Assembly (NCBI GenBank): GCA_963718605.1 | Contig: OY970363.1 | Location: forward strand, 310,001 to 374,000 | Direction: 5' to 3' | DNA from: JACCXE01 sp963718605 | GTDB lineage: Bacteria > Actinomycetota > Acidimicrobiia > Acidimicrobiales > JACCXE01 | Length of the DNA stretch: 64,000 nt | Shown: positions 42,883-51,999 of the stretch, piece by piece | How the letters are laid out: the number at the start of each line of letters is the position of its first letter | Numbering within the stretch: position 1 is the first letter of the stretch | Position numbers and translations under genes: made by a program | The notes under the pieces: generated by a model | The model's database searches: none | Seen by the model: only the letters and a program-made list of their open reading frames with translations | Told to the model about the DNA's origin: nothing

Positions 42883-43433
42883 GCCGACTTCGCCGCTTCG
42901 CGCGCCGCGCGCAGTGACCGGCCGATGTCGAGCAAGTGATGTCCGCCTTCGTGTGTGAGACGTGAGGCCATATTCCGGATGTCGCGCTCACTCGTGCCGT
43001 CGCTCGCCACGCCCACGCGCGACCAGTCGCCCGGCGGCAACGCCGCGAGTCGAGCGTGCACGGTCTCGAGCGCAGCGCCGATCTGATCGGCGACGATCGC
43101 CGGGTCAAGCGCGTTGTAGTTGCCCCGCTTCGCCTCGCCCTCGATGTCGAAGGGTCCGAGTTGCGGGCGGTCCTGCGACAACATCGCGTCGATCCGTCCC
43201 GCGTAGAAACCGATCACATCGCGGTAGTGCGCCGCGTACTCCAGCGCCGACCACACGTCGGGCGCTGGGCGACGCCGAACAAGCGCGTCGGCATCTTCGT
43301 TGGGCAGGAACCGGGTCAGTGGCGCGCGATAGCGCTTGCCGAACGCGCCGATCGACGCCGCGAGTTCTTCGTTGTCGGCCGCGGCGTTGTCGAAGCCGCA
43401 CTCCTCGCACTTGAACACGACAACTATTTCCAT
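42879..43433 (-). CDS. DinB-superfamily protein with N-terminal zinc-binding knuckle
   Basis: A 184-residue protein. The first 15 residues contain CEECGF, a zinc-ribbon-like start. The rest is a four-helix DinB/mycothiol-dependent type bundle with ALEYAAHYRDVIGFYAGRID and HEGGHHLLDIG, whose His residues could bind a metal. Family members include mycothiol-dependent maleylpyruvate isomerases and S-transferases. It overlaps the ABC exporter by 4 nt and the next gene upstream by 10 nt, so the three form one transcription unit. The reaction is unknown. Confidence 0.75.
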   Translation of the reverse strand: MEIVVVFKCEECGFDNAAADNEELAASIGAFGKRYRAPLTRFLPNEDADALVRRRPAPDVWSALEYAAHYRDVIGFYAGRIDAMLSQDRPQLGPFDIEGEAKRGNYNALDPAIVADQIGAALETVHARLAALPPGDWSRVGVASDGTSERDIRNMASRLTHEGGHHLLDIGRSLRAAREAAKSA

Positions 43434-43984
43434 ACGGCCTCTATGTGGTCGGCGATGTTGATCATGGTCGTGGCCTGCGCGTCAGGCGAACGCAACCGCT
43501 CGCCGATGAACCCCACGACTTCCTTGCGAATCTTGCCGTCGATGTTGCCGAGCCGGCCAAGCACTTTCGCGGTGATGCCCGAACTGCGGACGTCCACCTC
43601 CATGTCGAACACTTCAGGCGGCGCGATGTCGATGACGAGGCTGAGTGGTTCGAGCGCGGTGCGCACGGTGAGTTGGAGCCGCACGACGATGCCTGCTTCG
43701 AAGCGGTGGACGGTTCCGGCCACCTTCACGCTCAGGTGTAAGTCGACCGGAATCGACACCACGAATCGGCGGGTGCCGTCGGATTCCGACGCCTTCGGCC
43801 GGGCCGTCGGTGCGCCGAGGGTTCCCTTGGCCACAACCGAGGCGGCGTCGCCGGGCCCGACTCCCATGGGCCCGACGTCGATTCGGTCGCCCGCCACCGC
43901 CACAACGGCGTCCTCGATGCGGCGAGTGGTGACCGCCTCGTCGATGAATGCGGCACCAAAGTCCTGGTACGACACGATTTTCAC
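43424..43984 (-). CDS. Conserved actinobacterial protein of unknown function
   Basis: A 186-residue protein, MKIVSYQDFGAAFIDEAVTT, with VAGDRIDVGPMGVGPGDAAS and LVIDIAPPEVFDMEVDVRSS in the middle and IADHIEAVW at the C-terminus. I recall similar uncharacterised proteins in mycobacteria and relatives, but cannot name a family with certainty. No signal peptide or catalytic motif is seen. It starts with GTG at 43982-43984, 73 bp from the acyl-ACP desaturase start, and is divergent from it across a palindromic operator. Confidence 0.65.
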   Translation of the reverse strand: MKIVSYQDFGAAFIDEAVTTRRIEDAVVAVAGDRIDVGPMGVGPGDAASVVAKGTLGAPTARPKASESDGTRRFVVSIPVDLHLSVKVAGTVHRFEAGIVVRLQLTVRTALEPLSLVIDIAPPEVFDMEVDVRSSGITAKVLGRLGNIDGKIRKEVVGFIGERLRSPDAQATTMINIADHIEAVWK

Positions 43985-44030
43985 CAGGCTGAGTGTTCCA
44001 CGGCAGGGCTGCAGGCCCCGATAGCGCTGC

Positions 44031-44048
44031 CTACCTACCGGTAGGTAG
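44031..44048. promoter_or_regulatory. 18-bp perfect palindromic operator overlapping the desaturase -10 box
   Basis: CTACCTACCGGTAGGTAG is fully self-complementary and overlaps TAGACT (44046-44051), which lies 6 nt before ATG 44058. Sites built on TACC(N)GGTA are typical of TetR-type repressors of lipid genes. A repressor here would block desaturase transcription, and could also affect the divergent gene starting at 43984. No TetR gene is in this window. Confidence 0.75.
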
Positions 44049-44057
44049 ACTGGCTAG

Positions 44058-44966
44058 ATGCCAGTAAACCCGGCAGATGTTGCCCTTCTCAGCGAGCTGA
44101 CGTCCGAGGCCGAACGCCTCATGGAGCGTCACCTGTCCACCAGCAAGGAATGGTTCCCGCACGAGTTCGTGCCGTGGAGCCTCGGCCGCGATTTCGAGCC
44201 CGGCGAAGAGTGGGCACCGGACGACGAGAAGACGCCGCCGGCCGTGCGCGCCGCGCTGGTTGTCAACCTGCTCACCGAGGACAACCTGCCGTATTACTTC
44301 CGCGACATCGAGCGGATGTTCGGCGACGACAACGTGTGGGGCGCGTGGTCAAAGCGCTGGACGGCCGAAGAGGGCCGCCACTCGATCGTGATCCGCGACT
44401 ACCTCACGGTCACCCGCTCCGTTGACCCTGTCGAACTCGAACGCGACCGCATGGCGCAGGTCAGCGCCGGCATCGTGCCCGAGCCACCGAGTGCGGCCGA
44501 AGGCATGGCCTATGTCGCGCTGCAGGAACTGGCCACGCGGATCGCGCACTTCAACACCGGCAAGCTGCTCGACGACGGTTACGGCTACAAGATCATGAAG
44601 CGCGTCGCCGCCGACGAGAACTTCCACTTTCTCTTCTACCGCGACCTCGTCACCGCAGCGCTCAAGGTCAACCCGTCCGAGTTGGTCATCGCGATTGAGA
44701 AGCAGGTGCACGACTTCGAGATGCCAGGCACGGGCATTCCGAACTTCGGCGAGCGGGCCAAGGCCATCGCCAAGGCCGGCATCTACGACCTACAGATCCA
44801 CCACGAGCAGATTCTGCTGCCGGTGGTCTTGCGCGACTGGGCCGTCGAGTCGCTCGAGGGCCTCACGCCCGAAGCCGAGAAGGCGCGCGAAAAGTTGATC
44901 GATCGCATCGCGCGCATCGGCAAGGTGGCGCAGCGTCTCGCTGAGCGCAACTCCGTCGCCGCTTAA
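44058..44966 (+). CDS. Acyl-ACP desaturase (soluble di-iron family)
   Basis: This would introduce a double bond into acyl chains on acyl carrier protein, as DesA-type proteins in actinobacteria do. The 302-residue protein has the di-iron ligands in TEDNLPYY (Glu74), EEGRH (Glu105/His108), QELATRIAH (Glu157) and DENFH (Glu187/His190). The rest matches the helical ferritin-like bundle. A palindromic operator overlaps its promoter, and a -10-like box lies 6 nt before the ATG, so the message should be leaderless. It converges on the glucosidase gene with a 4-nt overlap. Confidence 0.92.
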   Translation: MPVNPADVALLSELTSEAERLMERHLSTSKEWFPHEFVPWSLGRDFEPGEEWAPDDEKTPPAVRAALVVNLLTEDNLPYYFRDIERMFGDDNVWGAWSKRWTAEEGRHSIVIRDYLTVTRSVDPVELERDRMAQVSAGIVPEPPSAAEGMAYVALQELATRIAHFNTGKLLDDGYGYKIMKRVAADENFHFLFYRDLVTAALKVNPSELVIAIEKQVHDFEMPGTGIPNFGERAKAIAKAGIYDLQIHHEQILLPVVLRDWAVESLEGLTPEAEKAREKLIDRIARIGKVAQRLAERNSVAA

Positions 44967-46327
44967 GTAGCGACGCGAACCTCGTCACCGCGCAGTATCT
45001 CGGCGCGGTTGTTGACGAAGTCGACGCGGACAACGCGGCGATCGTCGCCGGCTACCCGTTCGTAGGCGAGCACGCCGGGCTCCGAGTCGAGCCAACGGAA
45101 CGACCCGATCTGAAGCGCGGGCGACGCCCGGCGCTCACGCAACAGCGCGCGGTACAGCTCGAGCATCGAGTTGTCGTGTTCGAGTTCCCACGGGATGGGC
45201 GCACGGCAGCCGTCGCGCCCACCGGGGTCGAGCATGTCCTCGAGCGCGATCACCGCGTCCTCGAGACCGAGTTCCTCGCCCGCGTAGAGAAACGGCGTGC
45301 CGCGCTGCGTGAGCAGGAGGACGGCCGCCGCGCGCGCCCGCGCTTCGTCGTTGCCGTAGCGCGTGCGGTGGCGGGGCTGGTCGTGATTCGACAGCACCCA
45401 CGTCGGCCACGCGTCGGGCGGCAACTCGTCGATCACGCGGTCGATGCGCTTGCGCCACACCGCCGCGTCCCACGGCGCGAACAGCGGCGGGAAGTTGAAC
45501 GCGAGGTGCAACTCGTCGTTGTTCCCGTAGTACTTGGCCACGAGCGCGGTCGAGAGCAGGAAAACCTCGCCGACGGTCGTGCGGTCGCCGTCATAACTGT
45601 CGATCAGCGTGCGGATGTCGCGCAGGATCTGGTGCGTGTCGTCGAAGTCGAAGAAGTTGATGCGCGCCATGACGTCGTCTTCGGGCTGATCGGGCAGCGA
45701 CTCGGGCTTGCCGAGCAGGTGGATCACGTCGATGCGGAAGCCGTCGACGCCACGGTCGAGCCAGAAGCGCAGCGTGTCGTGCATCGCGGCGACGACCTCG
45801 GGGTTGCGCCAGTTCAGATCGGGTTGCTCGGGCAGGAAGTTGTGGAGGTAGACCTGCTGGCGGGTCTCGTCGAAGGTCCACGCCGGCCCACCCACGAAGG
45901 CCGCCTCCCAATTGTTCGGTGGCTCCTCGCGGCTGCCGTCGCGCCACCAGTACCAATCCGCCTTCGGATTGTCCCGTGACGAGCGTGACTCCACGAACCA
46001 CGGGTGTTGATCCGATGTGTGGTTCGGCACCCAGTCGAGCAAGACCTTGATGTCGCGGGCGTGCGCTTCAGCGATCAACCGGTCCATGTCCGCGAGGTCG
46101 CCGAAGAGCGGATCGATGTCGCAGTAGTCGGCGACGTCGTAGCCCATGTCTTTCTGCGGCGACGTGAACACCGGCGACAACCAGATCGCGTCGACACCGA
46201 GTTCGCTGAGGTAATCCAGCCGCTGCGTAACGCCGGCGAGGTCGCCCATCCCGTCCCCATTGGAGTCAACGAAGCTCCGCGGATAGATCTGATAGATCAC
46301 ACCCGTTTTCCACCACGGCTCAGCCAT
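44963..46327 (-). CDS. Alpha-glucosidase / oligo-1,6-glucosidase (GH13)
   Basis: A 454-residue glycoside hydrolase that removes terminal alpha-glucosyl residues. The conserved regions are DWVPNHTSDQHPWF, DGFRIDVIHLLG (nucleophile Asp200), TTVGEVFLL (acid/base Glu254) and VLSNHDQPRH (Asp315). It is shorter than the usual 530-560 residues in the C-terminal domain, because the last beta-domain is only about 60 residues. No sugar transporter or regulator lies beside it. It is convergent with the desaturase. Confidence 0.92.
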   Translation of the reverse strand: MAEPWWKTGVIYQIYPRSFVDSNGDGMGDLAGVTQRLDYLSELGVDAIWLSPVFTSPQKDMGYDVADYCDIDPLFGDLADMDRLIAEAHARDIKVLLDWVPNHTSDQHPWFVESRSSRDNPKADWYWWRDGSREEPPNNWEAAFVGGPAWTFDETRQQVYLHNFLPEQPDLNWRNPEVVAAMHDTLRFWLDRGVDGFRIDVIHLLGKPESLPDQPEDDVMARINFFDFDDTHQILRDIRTLIDSYDGDRTTVGEVFLLSTALVAKYYGNNDELHLAFNFPPLFAPWDAAVWRKRIDRVIDELPPDAWPTWVLSNHDQPRHRTRYGNDEARARAAAVLLLTQRGTPFLYAGEELGLEDAVIALEDMLDPGGRDGCRAPIPWELEHDNSMLELYRALLRERRASPALQIGSFRWLDSEPGVLAYERVAGDDRRVVRVDFVNNRAEILRGDEVRVAT

Positions 46328-46399
46328 AACCGCATTCTTGTATCGCCAAGTAGGGGGTTTTGGCTACTGAGGGTTACAAGAACGAGAAGGGGGCCGCGG

Positions 46400-47083
46400 T
46401 TAGCGGGTGAAGACGAGAGTGAACTCGAGGGTGCCGTCGTCGCCGACTGAGGCGGGGCCGCCGGACGGGTTGTTGATGTCGTAGTCGTCGAAGTGGATCG
46501 GGATCGCGCCGTTGGCGCGGATTTGGCCGGTCACGCGCTTGGCGGTGATGTCGAAGGTGATCTTCTTCGTCACGCCGTGGAGAGTGAGGTTGCCCGTCGC
46601 CTTCGTTGTAACGGTGTCGTCGAGGGCGACCGAACTCAGCGTGATCGGCGACGTGAGCTTGAACGTCGCAGTCGGGAACTGTGACGTGTTCATGATGCGG
46701 TTCTGGAATTGCCCGTCGCGCTGGGCCTTGTCACTCGTGATCGACGTCATGTCGACGGTGAAGTTGCCTTCGAGCACGCTCGTGCCACTGATCGCGATCG
46801 ATCCCGTGACCTTCGAGGTGCGTCCCGCCGCTTCGTTGCTCGCCCCGAACAATGTTTCCTTGACGCGGTAACCGACCACGCTGGCCGACGACGCCTTCCA
46901 CGTGCCATCGGTCGTGCCGTCGTCCACCGCCGAAGCACCGGCCGCGGTGGTGCTCGACGATGAACTGTCGACGGTCAGCTTCGCGGGCGGATCATCGGAG
47001 AGGACCTTGATGTAGAACCACGAACCCCCGACCACCGCTACAGCGATCGCGAGCGGGATGCCGATGAGGAGCTTGAGGCGCAT
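46400..47083 (-). CDS. YceI-family lipid-binding protein, membrane-anchored
   Basis: A 227-residue protein with an N-terminal hydrophobic segment (about 7-24) and a Ser/Thr-rich linker (about 40-55). The YceI lipocalin-like barrel begins at GTWKASSASVVGYRVKETLF and includes SVLEGNFTVDMTSITSDKAQ, TSQFPTATFKLTSPI and ATGNLTLHGVTKKITFDITA. YceI proteins bind polyprenols or lipids. It lies 12 nt after the htrA gene and is likely in the same operon. Confidence 0.88.
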   Translation of the reverse strand: MRLKLLIGIPLAIAVAVVGGSWFYIKVLSDDPPAKLTVDSSSSSTTAAGASAVDDGTTDGTWKASSASVVGYRVKETLFGASNEAAGRTSKVTGSIAISGTSVLEGNFTVDMTSITSDKAQRDGQFQNRIMNTSQFPTATFKLTSPITLSSVALDDTVTTKATGNLTLHGVTKKITFDITAKRVTGQIRANGAIPIHFDDYDINNPSGGPASVGDDGTLEFTLVFTR

Positions 47084-47095
47084 CGTCGAATTCTC

Positions 47096-48298
47096 CTACG
47101 CCGCTGGGCGGGTGCTGAGATCGGCGGTCACCGTGCGGGTGTCACCATCACGAATGAACGTGATCTTGACGGGCGTGCCCGGCGTGTGCGCCTTGATTGC
47201 CGCGCCGAGCGCGGCGGCACCGTCGACCGACTTACCGTCGACCGCGGTGATCAGGTCGCCAGCCTGGATGCCGGCCTTCTCAGCCGCAGAGCCGGAGTCG
47301 ACGGTGACAATCGTGGCTCCCCGGCTGCCGTCGGTCGGGTCGGCGCTGCGCACGCCGAGGTAGCCGGCGGCCGCCGCCGCCGTGTGGTTGCGGAGCCGAT
47401 CGAGGACGGGCAAGGCGTTGTCGATGGCGATCGCGAATCCGATGTTCTCGGCCGACGACCCTTGGCCGCTCGCGGCGACCGCGCTGTTGATGCCGATCAC
47501 TTTGCCAGTGGCGTCCACGAGCGGACCACCGGAGTTGCCTGAGCTAATCGACGCGTCGGTCTGGATCAGGCCGGTCATCGTGGACGTGCCCGTGTCCAGT
47601 GAACGGTCGAGCGCGGACACGATGCCGCGGGTGACCGTCGGCCCGCCGCGCAGTGCGAGCGCGTTGCCAATGGCAACGACGTCGTCGCCCACATTTACGT
47701 CGGCCGACTTGCCGAGCGTCGCCGCAGGCAGACCGCTCACGTTCGCGATCTTGAGCAGCGCCAGGTCGGCGTCGTCGTCTTCGCCAATAACGGTGGCCGT
47801 ACGCGCTTGCGACTCGCCGGCCAGTGTGACCTTGACGCTCGACGCTCCCTCGATCACGTGCGCGTTGGTCATGATCTCGCCGTCGGAGCTGATGATGACG
47901 CCGGTACCGGCGGCCTCACCCGTGCCGCCAAAAGGCCCGGCCTGCGCGATCGTCGACCGGATCGTTACGACCGACGGCCCGACTGCGGCGACCACGCCGG
48001 CGACGTCGAGCTTGGTGCCCGACAGCGCCAGCGAGCGGGCCGCCGACGCGTTCGGGTTGTTGGTTCCAAAAATGGTGGTGGCACCGCGGCCGTCTAGCGC
48101 ATGCGTCGCTACAGCCGCGGTGCCACCGGACAGCACGGCCACTGCGACGAGCGCCGCCGTGCGCCGAGACCACCTGGGGGCAGATGTGGTCGGCGCGGGC
48201 TCCACCGTGCGATGAACGTCGGGCGGCTCTGGGGCAAGAGGCGGGGTGACGTGGGGAGAGTCGCCGGTGGGTGGTTCGTCGAGGAGCGTGCTGTCCAT
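47096..48298 (-). CDS. HtrA/DegP-like membrane-anchored serine protease with PDZ domain
   Basis: A 400-residue protease. A proline-rich cytoplasmic tail precedes one transmembrane segment (about 48-66). The trypsin-like domain has His147 (TNAHVIEG), Asp178 (DDDADLALLKI) and Ser256 (SSGNSGGPLVD), and a PDZ domain follows at about 310-395 (KAGIQAGDLITAVDGKSVDG). It should face the outside and degrade or chaperone misfolded envelope proteins. The gene lies 44 nt downstream of a histidine kinase gene, an arrangement like mprAB-pepD of mycobacteria. Confidence 0.93.
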   Translation of the reverse strand: MDSTLLDEPPTGDSPHVTPPLAPEPPDVHRTVEPAPTTSAPRWSRRTAALVAVAVLSGGTAAVATHALDGRGATTIFGTNNPNASAARSLALSGTKLDVAGVVAAVGPSVVTIRSTIAQAGPFGGTGEAAGTGVIISSDGEIMTNAHVIEGASSVKVTLAGESQARTATVIGEDDDADLALLKIANVSGLPAATLGKSADVNVGDDVVAIGNALALRGGPTVTRGIVSALDRSLDTGTSTMTGLIQTDASISSGNSGGPLVDATGKVIGINSAVAASGQGSSAENIGFAIAIDNALPVLDRLRNHTAAAAAGYLGVRSADPTDGSRGATIVTVDSGSAAEKAGIQAGDLITAVDGKSVDGAAALGAAIKAHTPGTPVKITFIRDGDTRTVTADLSTRPAA

Positions 48299-48342
48299 GC
48301 AGGCATCGTGCCCGGGCCGCCTGTGGACTCCCTGTGAGGGGT

Positions 48343-49728
48343 TTACGAGGTTTCTGCCAGCGGCAGCGTGATCGCAAAGCGCGCGCCTTCGCCCTCTGCC
48401 GACATGACCGTCGCGGTGCCGCCGTGCGCACGCGCGATCGAGTCGACGATCGCCAGGCCGAGTCCGGTGCCGCCATGGGCCCGCGAGTCGTCGGCGCGGT
48501 AGAAGCGCTCGAACACATGGGCGGCGACGTCGTCGGCCATGCCGGGACCTTCGTCGGACACGGCTAGTTCGGCGCTGCCGTCGTCCACGCGCACCGTGAC
48601 CCGTGCGGGGGTATCGCCGGGCGTATGGGCGCGCACGTTCGCGAGCAGGTTCGCCACGACTTGGCGCAGCGCCGGCTCGTCGGCGTTGACTATCGCGGGT
48701 ACCACGCTCACGTCGATCGGGCGCCCCGGTTCGACGGCGCGCGCGTCGGCTACGGCGTCCCGGGCGATGTCGGCGAGGTCCACGTCGTGACGCTCGACCG
48801 CTTGTTCTTGGTCGAGTCGGGCGAGTTGCAACAGGTCCTCGACGAGCACGCCCATGCGTTGGGCTTCGCTCTCGACCCGCTGCATCGCGTCCGCAAGCTG
48901 CGCGTTGTCGCTCAGCCCGCCGGCCCGGTACAGCTCGGCGTACCCGCGGATGGAGGTGAGGGGTGTACGCAGTTCGTGCGAGGCATCGGCCGCAAAGCGG
49001 CGGACCTTCGCTTCAGACTCGGCCCGGGCCCGGAACGCCTCTTCGATGCGATCGAGCATCGCGTTGAATGACGCGCCGAGCTTGCCGGCCTCAGTCCGTT
49101 CGTCAGGGTGTTCGACGCGGATCGATAGATCGCCGGCCGTGATCCTTTCGGCGGTCTCGGCCATCGCCGCGACGGGGTACACCCCGAGTCGGATCATCCA
49201 CCACGACACGAACGCCAAGGCGGCGAGGGCCGCGAGCGTTGCGGCAACGAGAATTTGGCGCGTGTGCGTGAGCGTCTCTTGCACGCTGTCGAGGCTGATG
49301 CCGAGCACGCTTATCTGTGAGTCGAACCGGCTCGCCACCACGACGATCCGCCACTCGCCGTCGCCCGAGATCGAGCCCGCCGTGAACGGCTTGATGGATT
49401 CACCGGGCTCGGTGACGTGGTCGGCGACGTCCTTCGTGGTGAGCTTTGGGGCCGGCCGTTGCAGCGGGTCATAGCCGCCGACCGCCGTGAGCGTGCTGGA
49501 GTTCAAGTCACCGACGGCCTGGAAATACTCCGACACGGGGTCGTTGTCGTCGTTCGGACCCCCCGGGCCACCGCGACGGTCGGTGAGCTGCCCGCCGCCC
49601 GTCACCAATTGATGGTCGACGCGACTGACCAGGAACGTCTTGAACGTGGAGGAGATCGCGGCGTTCGAAATCACGAGTACCGCAGCAACAGCTACGAACC
49701 CGATGATGACGCGACGACGCAGGGACAT
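48343..49728 (-). CDS. Sensor histidine kinase (HAMP, HisKA, HATPase)
   Basis: A 461-residue kinase. TM1 is at about 8-27, an extracytoplasmic domain at about 30-155, TM2 at about 158-180, HAMP at about 182-235, and the phospho-accepting His251 lies in FAADASHELRTPLTSIRGY. The ATPase domain has NLLANVRAHTPGDTPA (N box), DEGPGMADDVAAHVF and GGTGLGLAIVDSIARAHGG. It resembles mycobacterial MprB-type kinases in context: response regulator upstream, HtrA downstream. The signal is probably envelope stress, which is an inference from context. Confidence 0.94.
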   Translation of the reverse strand: MSLRRRVIIGFVAVAAVLVISNAAISSTFKTFLVSRVDHQLVTGGGQLTDRRGGPGGPNDDNDPVSEYFQAVGDLNSSTLTAVGGYDPLQRPAPKLTTKDVADHVTEPGESIKPFTAGSISGDGEWRIVVVASRFDSQISVLGISLDSVQETLTHTRQILVAATLAALAALAFVSWWMIRLGVYPVAAMAETAERITAGDLSIRVEHPDERTEAGKLGASFNAMLDRIEEAFRARAESEAKVRRFAADASHELRTPLTSIRGYAELYRAGGLSDNAQLADAMQRVESEAQRMGVLVEDLLQLARLDQEQAVERHDVDLADIARDAVADARAVEPGRPIDVSVVPAIVNADEPALRQVVANLLANVRAHTPGDTPARVTVRVDDGSAELAVSDEGPGMADDVAAHVFERFYRADDSRAHGGTGLGLAIVDSIARAHGGTATVMSAEGEGARFAITLPLAETS

Positions 49729-49740
49729 GGCCGAGGAAAG

Positions 49741-50439
49741 CTACGCGGCGAGGCGCAGCGAATAACCGACGCCGCGCACGGTTTGGATCAGCGGTGGGCC
49801 CAGCTTGTCGATCTTCTTGCGTAGGTAGGAGATGTAGGTCTCGACCACGGTGGCGTGACCGCCGAAGTCGTACTGCCACACGTGGTCAAGGATCTGGTTG
49901 CGGGACAGGACGCGCCCGGCATTCACCAGAAGGAACCGCAGCAGGTTGTATTCGGTCGGCGACAGTTCGATCACCTGGCCGGCGCGCCGCACCACGTGCG
50001 CGTCGTCGTCGAGTTCGAGGTCAGCAAACGTGATCTGCGCCGAACTCGTCGTCGTGCCCTGACGGCGCAGGATCACCTGGATCCGGGCGACCACCTCTTC
50101 CAGGCTGAACGGCTTTGTGACGTAGTCGTCACCGCCGAGGGTAAGGCCGCGGACTTTGTCCTCCGTGGCGTCGCGCGCCGTAAGGAACAGCACCGGCACC
50201 TTGGCGCCCTCGAGGCGCAAGCGCCGGACGATTTCGAAACCGTCGAGGTCCGGCAGCATGACGTCGAGGAGCACGACGTCAGGGTTGAAGGCCTCGACTG
50301 CCGCAATGGCGTCGCGGCCGTTGCTCTCCACGCGCACCTCGAATCCGAAGTGGCGCAAAGCGGAGTCGAGCAGGAACGTGATGTTTTCTTCGTCGTCGAC
50401 GACGAGGACGCGCGGCAATCGATCACTCATGGGGCTCAA
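49741..50439 (-). CDS. OmpR-family response regulator
   Basis: A 232-residue regulator with an N-terminal receiver domain (phospho-acceptor Asp59 in VVLLDVMLPDLDGF; acidic pair in VLVVDDEENI; Lys in DDYVTKPFSLEEVV) and a C-terminal winged helix (VIELSPTEYNLLRFL; DYFGGHATVVETYISYLRKK-type tail). A GGAGG ribosome-binding site lies 5 nt before a TTG at 50437-50439, whereas the ATG at 50430 would be 14 nt away, so TTG is the better start. It lies 12 nt upstream of the kinase gene. Confidence 0.95.
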   Translation of the reverse strand: MSPMSDRLPRVLVVDDEENITFLLDSALRHFGFEVRVESNGRDAIAAVEAFNPDVVLLDVMLPDLDGFEIVRRLRLEGAKVPVLFLTARDATEDKVRGLTLGGDDYVTKPFSLEEVVARIQVILRRQGTTTSSAQITFADLELDDDAHVVRRAGQVIELSPTEYNLLRFLLVNAGRVLSRNQILDHVWQYDFGGHATVVETYISYLRKKIDKLGPPLIQTVRGVGYSLRLAA

Positions 50440-50487
50440 GTGTGCCTCCCATTTCTGTGAGGTTCCTGTGCCAGATCTGGGAAGTGC

Positions 50488-51999
50488 TTAGAACCCTTCT
50501 ACGGCGTAAATCCGCTGCTTTTGCGTCCGTCCCCGCACCTCGACCACGCCGCGATCGTGCGCACAGTCCAGCGGGCAGACCAGCGCATCGAGCGTGGCCT
50601 GCGTGACCAAGATGTCGTCGCCCGTGTCGCGGGTCATCCGCTCCACCCGCGAGGCCACGTTCACAGGGTCACCAATCACGGTGAACTGAAAGCGACCTCC
50701 CCCGCCCACGCTGCCGGCCATAACCGCCCCCGTGTTGATGCCGATGCCGATGCGAAGCTCGTCGCCGAATTCGCGGCGCACCAGCCGCTGGATGTCCATC
50801 GCGGCGCGGACCGCCCTGTCAGCGTGGTCCGTCAACGCGTTGGGAGACCCGAACACGGCGAGGACGCCGTCACCTATGTAGTGGTTCACGTGCCCTCCGG
50901 CGTCGAAGACGATCGGCACGACAACCTCGAACAACCGGTTGAGCTGGCGGACGGCGTCGCTGGCCGACACCTCCTCGGCGAAGGTGGTGAAGCCGCGCAC
51001 ATCGGCGAAGAGCATCGATACCGTGACGTCCTCGCCTTCGAAGATCGCATCGCGCTGGGTAAGCAACCGCCGAGCGAGCGCGGGGTCGACATAGGACGCG
51101 AAGGCGGCGTGCAACGACTCGCGCTCGCGCAGACCCGACTGCATCTCGTTGAATGCGATCGCGAGATCGCCGAACTCGTCGATGGTGGTTATCGGCACCC
51201 GTTCGGTGAAGTCGCCGCGGCGCACCCGCTTGACCGCGGACAGCAGGTCGTTCACCGATGACATGGCGGGCTGCACCAAACCGGAGTGGTTTACGAGGAT
51301 GAGATACAACGCGAGCAGAGCGGACAGGAGGATCGCGACCAGGAAGTCCCGCGGCGTGGCTTGCGTGCCAAGCGTGAACGCGGTGATGCCGATGCCCGCG
51401 ATCGCCGACGAGGTGCCGAACGCAAGCGCGAGACGCGCCGCGAGGCTCCAGTCCCGATAGAGCGGCGACTCGTTTACCGCGAGCACCTTTGCGATGTCAT
51501 CGGTACAGGGCTGCAAGATCACGTGGAGTCCGTTGCCGAACATGAGCCCGGCGAACATGATGATCGCGCTCATCCCGAAGACGAGAGCGATCGCGGCTAC
51601 CGCGGAGCGTTCACCGAGCGTGAGCGCCAGCGGTACAGAAACTAGGAAGCTGAGAACCGTGCAGCCCTTGGCGGCGCTGCGGGCGAGGAGGGGCGGGACC
51701 GAAAGCGCCGCGTTCCACGATGCCTCGGGATCGGAGAAGTCTCGCCGCGCCCAGGCGAAGAGCGGCGCCAGGGTCTTGCGGTCCAGCCAGCACCCGACCA
51801 TCACGCCAAGTGCGTCGGCGATCGCAACCGAGGCGGTCCACAGCACCGCCTCTTGGCGCGTGAAGCCCAAGTACAGGCACGCGGCGGTACACGAGGGGAT
51901 GACGATTGCGCACAGCAGCACGGCGCCGCACACGACAATGAGCGCGGAGCCGTAGTGATCGCGATGGCGCCGCCAGAGCCATTCCGCGAAGCGTTTCAT
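50488..51999 (-). CDS. Membrane-anchored class III adenylate/guanylate cyclase, copy 2
   Basis: A 503-residue protein starting at ATG 51999 (MKRFAEWLWRRH). About six hydrophobic segments (about 15-240) are followed by a HAMP-like linker (about 250-300) and a class III cyclase domain. Metal-binding Asp residues are in LFADVRGFT and YIGDGVLAVFG, and the transition-state Asn/Arg are in DPVNVASR. The purine-selecting Lys found in most such enzymes (NKxxGD) is His here (VNHYIGDG). It would make cAMP or cGMP. Its start overlaps the stop of copy 1 (ATGA), and the response regulator lies 48 nt downstream. Confidence 0.9.
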   Translation of the reverse strand: MKRFAEWLWRRHRDHYGSALIVVCGAVLLCAIVIPSCTAACLYLGFTRQEAVLWTASVAIADALGVMVGCWLDRKTLAPLFAWARRDFSDPEASWNAALSVPPLLARSAAKGCTVLSFLVSVPLALTLGERSAVAAIALVFGMSAIIMFAGLMFGNGLHVILQPCTDDIAKVLAVNESPLYRDWSLAARLALAFGTSSAIAGIGITAFTLGTQATPRDFLVAILLSALLALYLILVNHSGLVQPAMSSVNDLLSAVKRVRRGDFTERVPITTIDEFGDLAIAFNEMQSGLRERESLHAAFASYVDPALARRLLTQRDAIFEGEDVTVSMLFADVRGFTTFAEEVSASDAVRQLNRLFEVVVPIVFDAGGHVNHYIGDGVLAVFGSPNALTDHADRAVRAAMDIQRLVRREFGDELRIGIGINTGAVMAGSVGGGGRFQFTVIGDPVNVASRVERMTRDTGDDILVTQATLDALVCPLDCAHDRGVVEVRGRTQKQRIYAVEGF

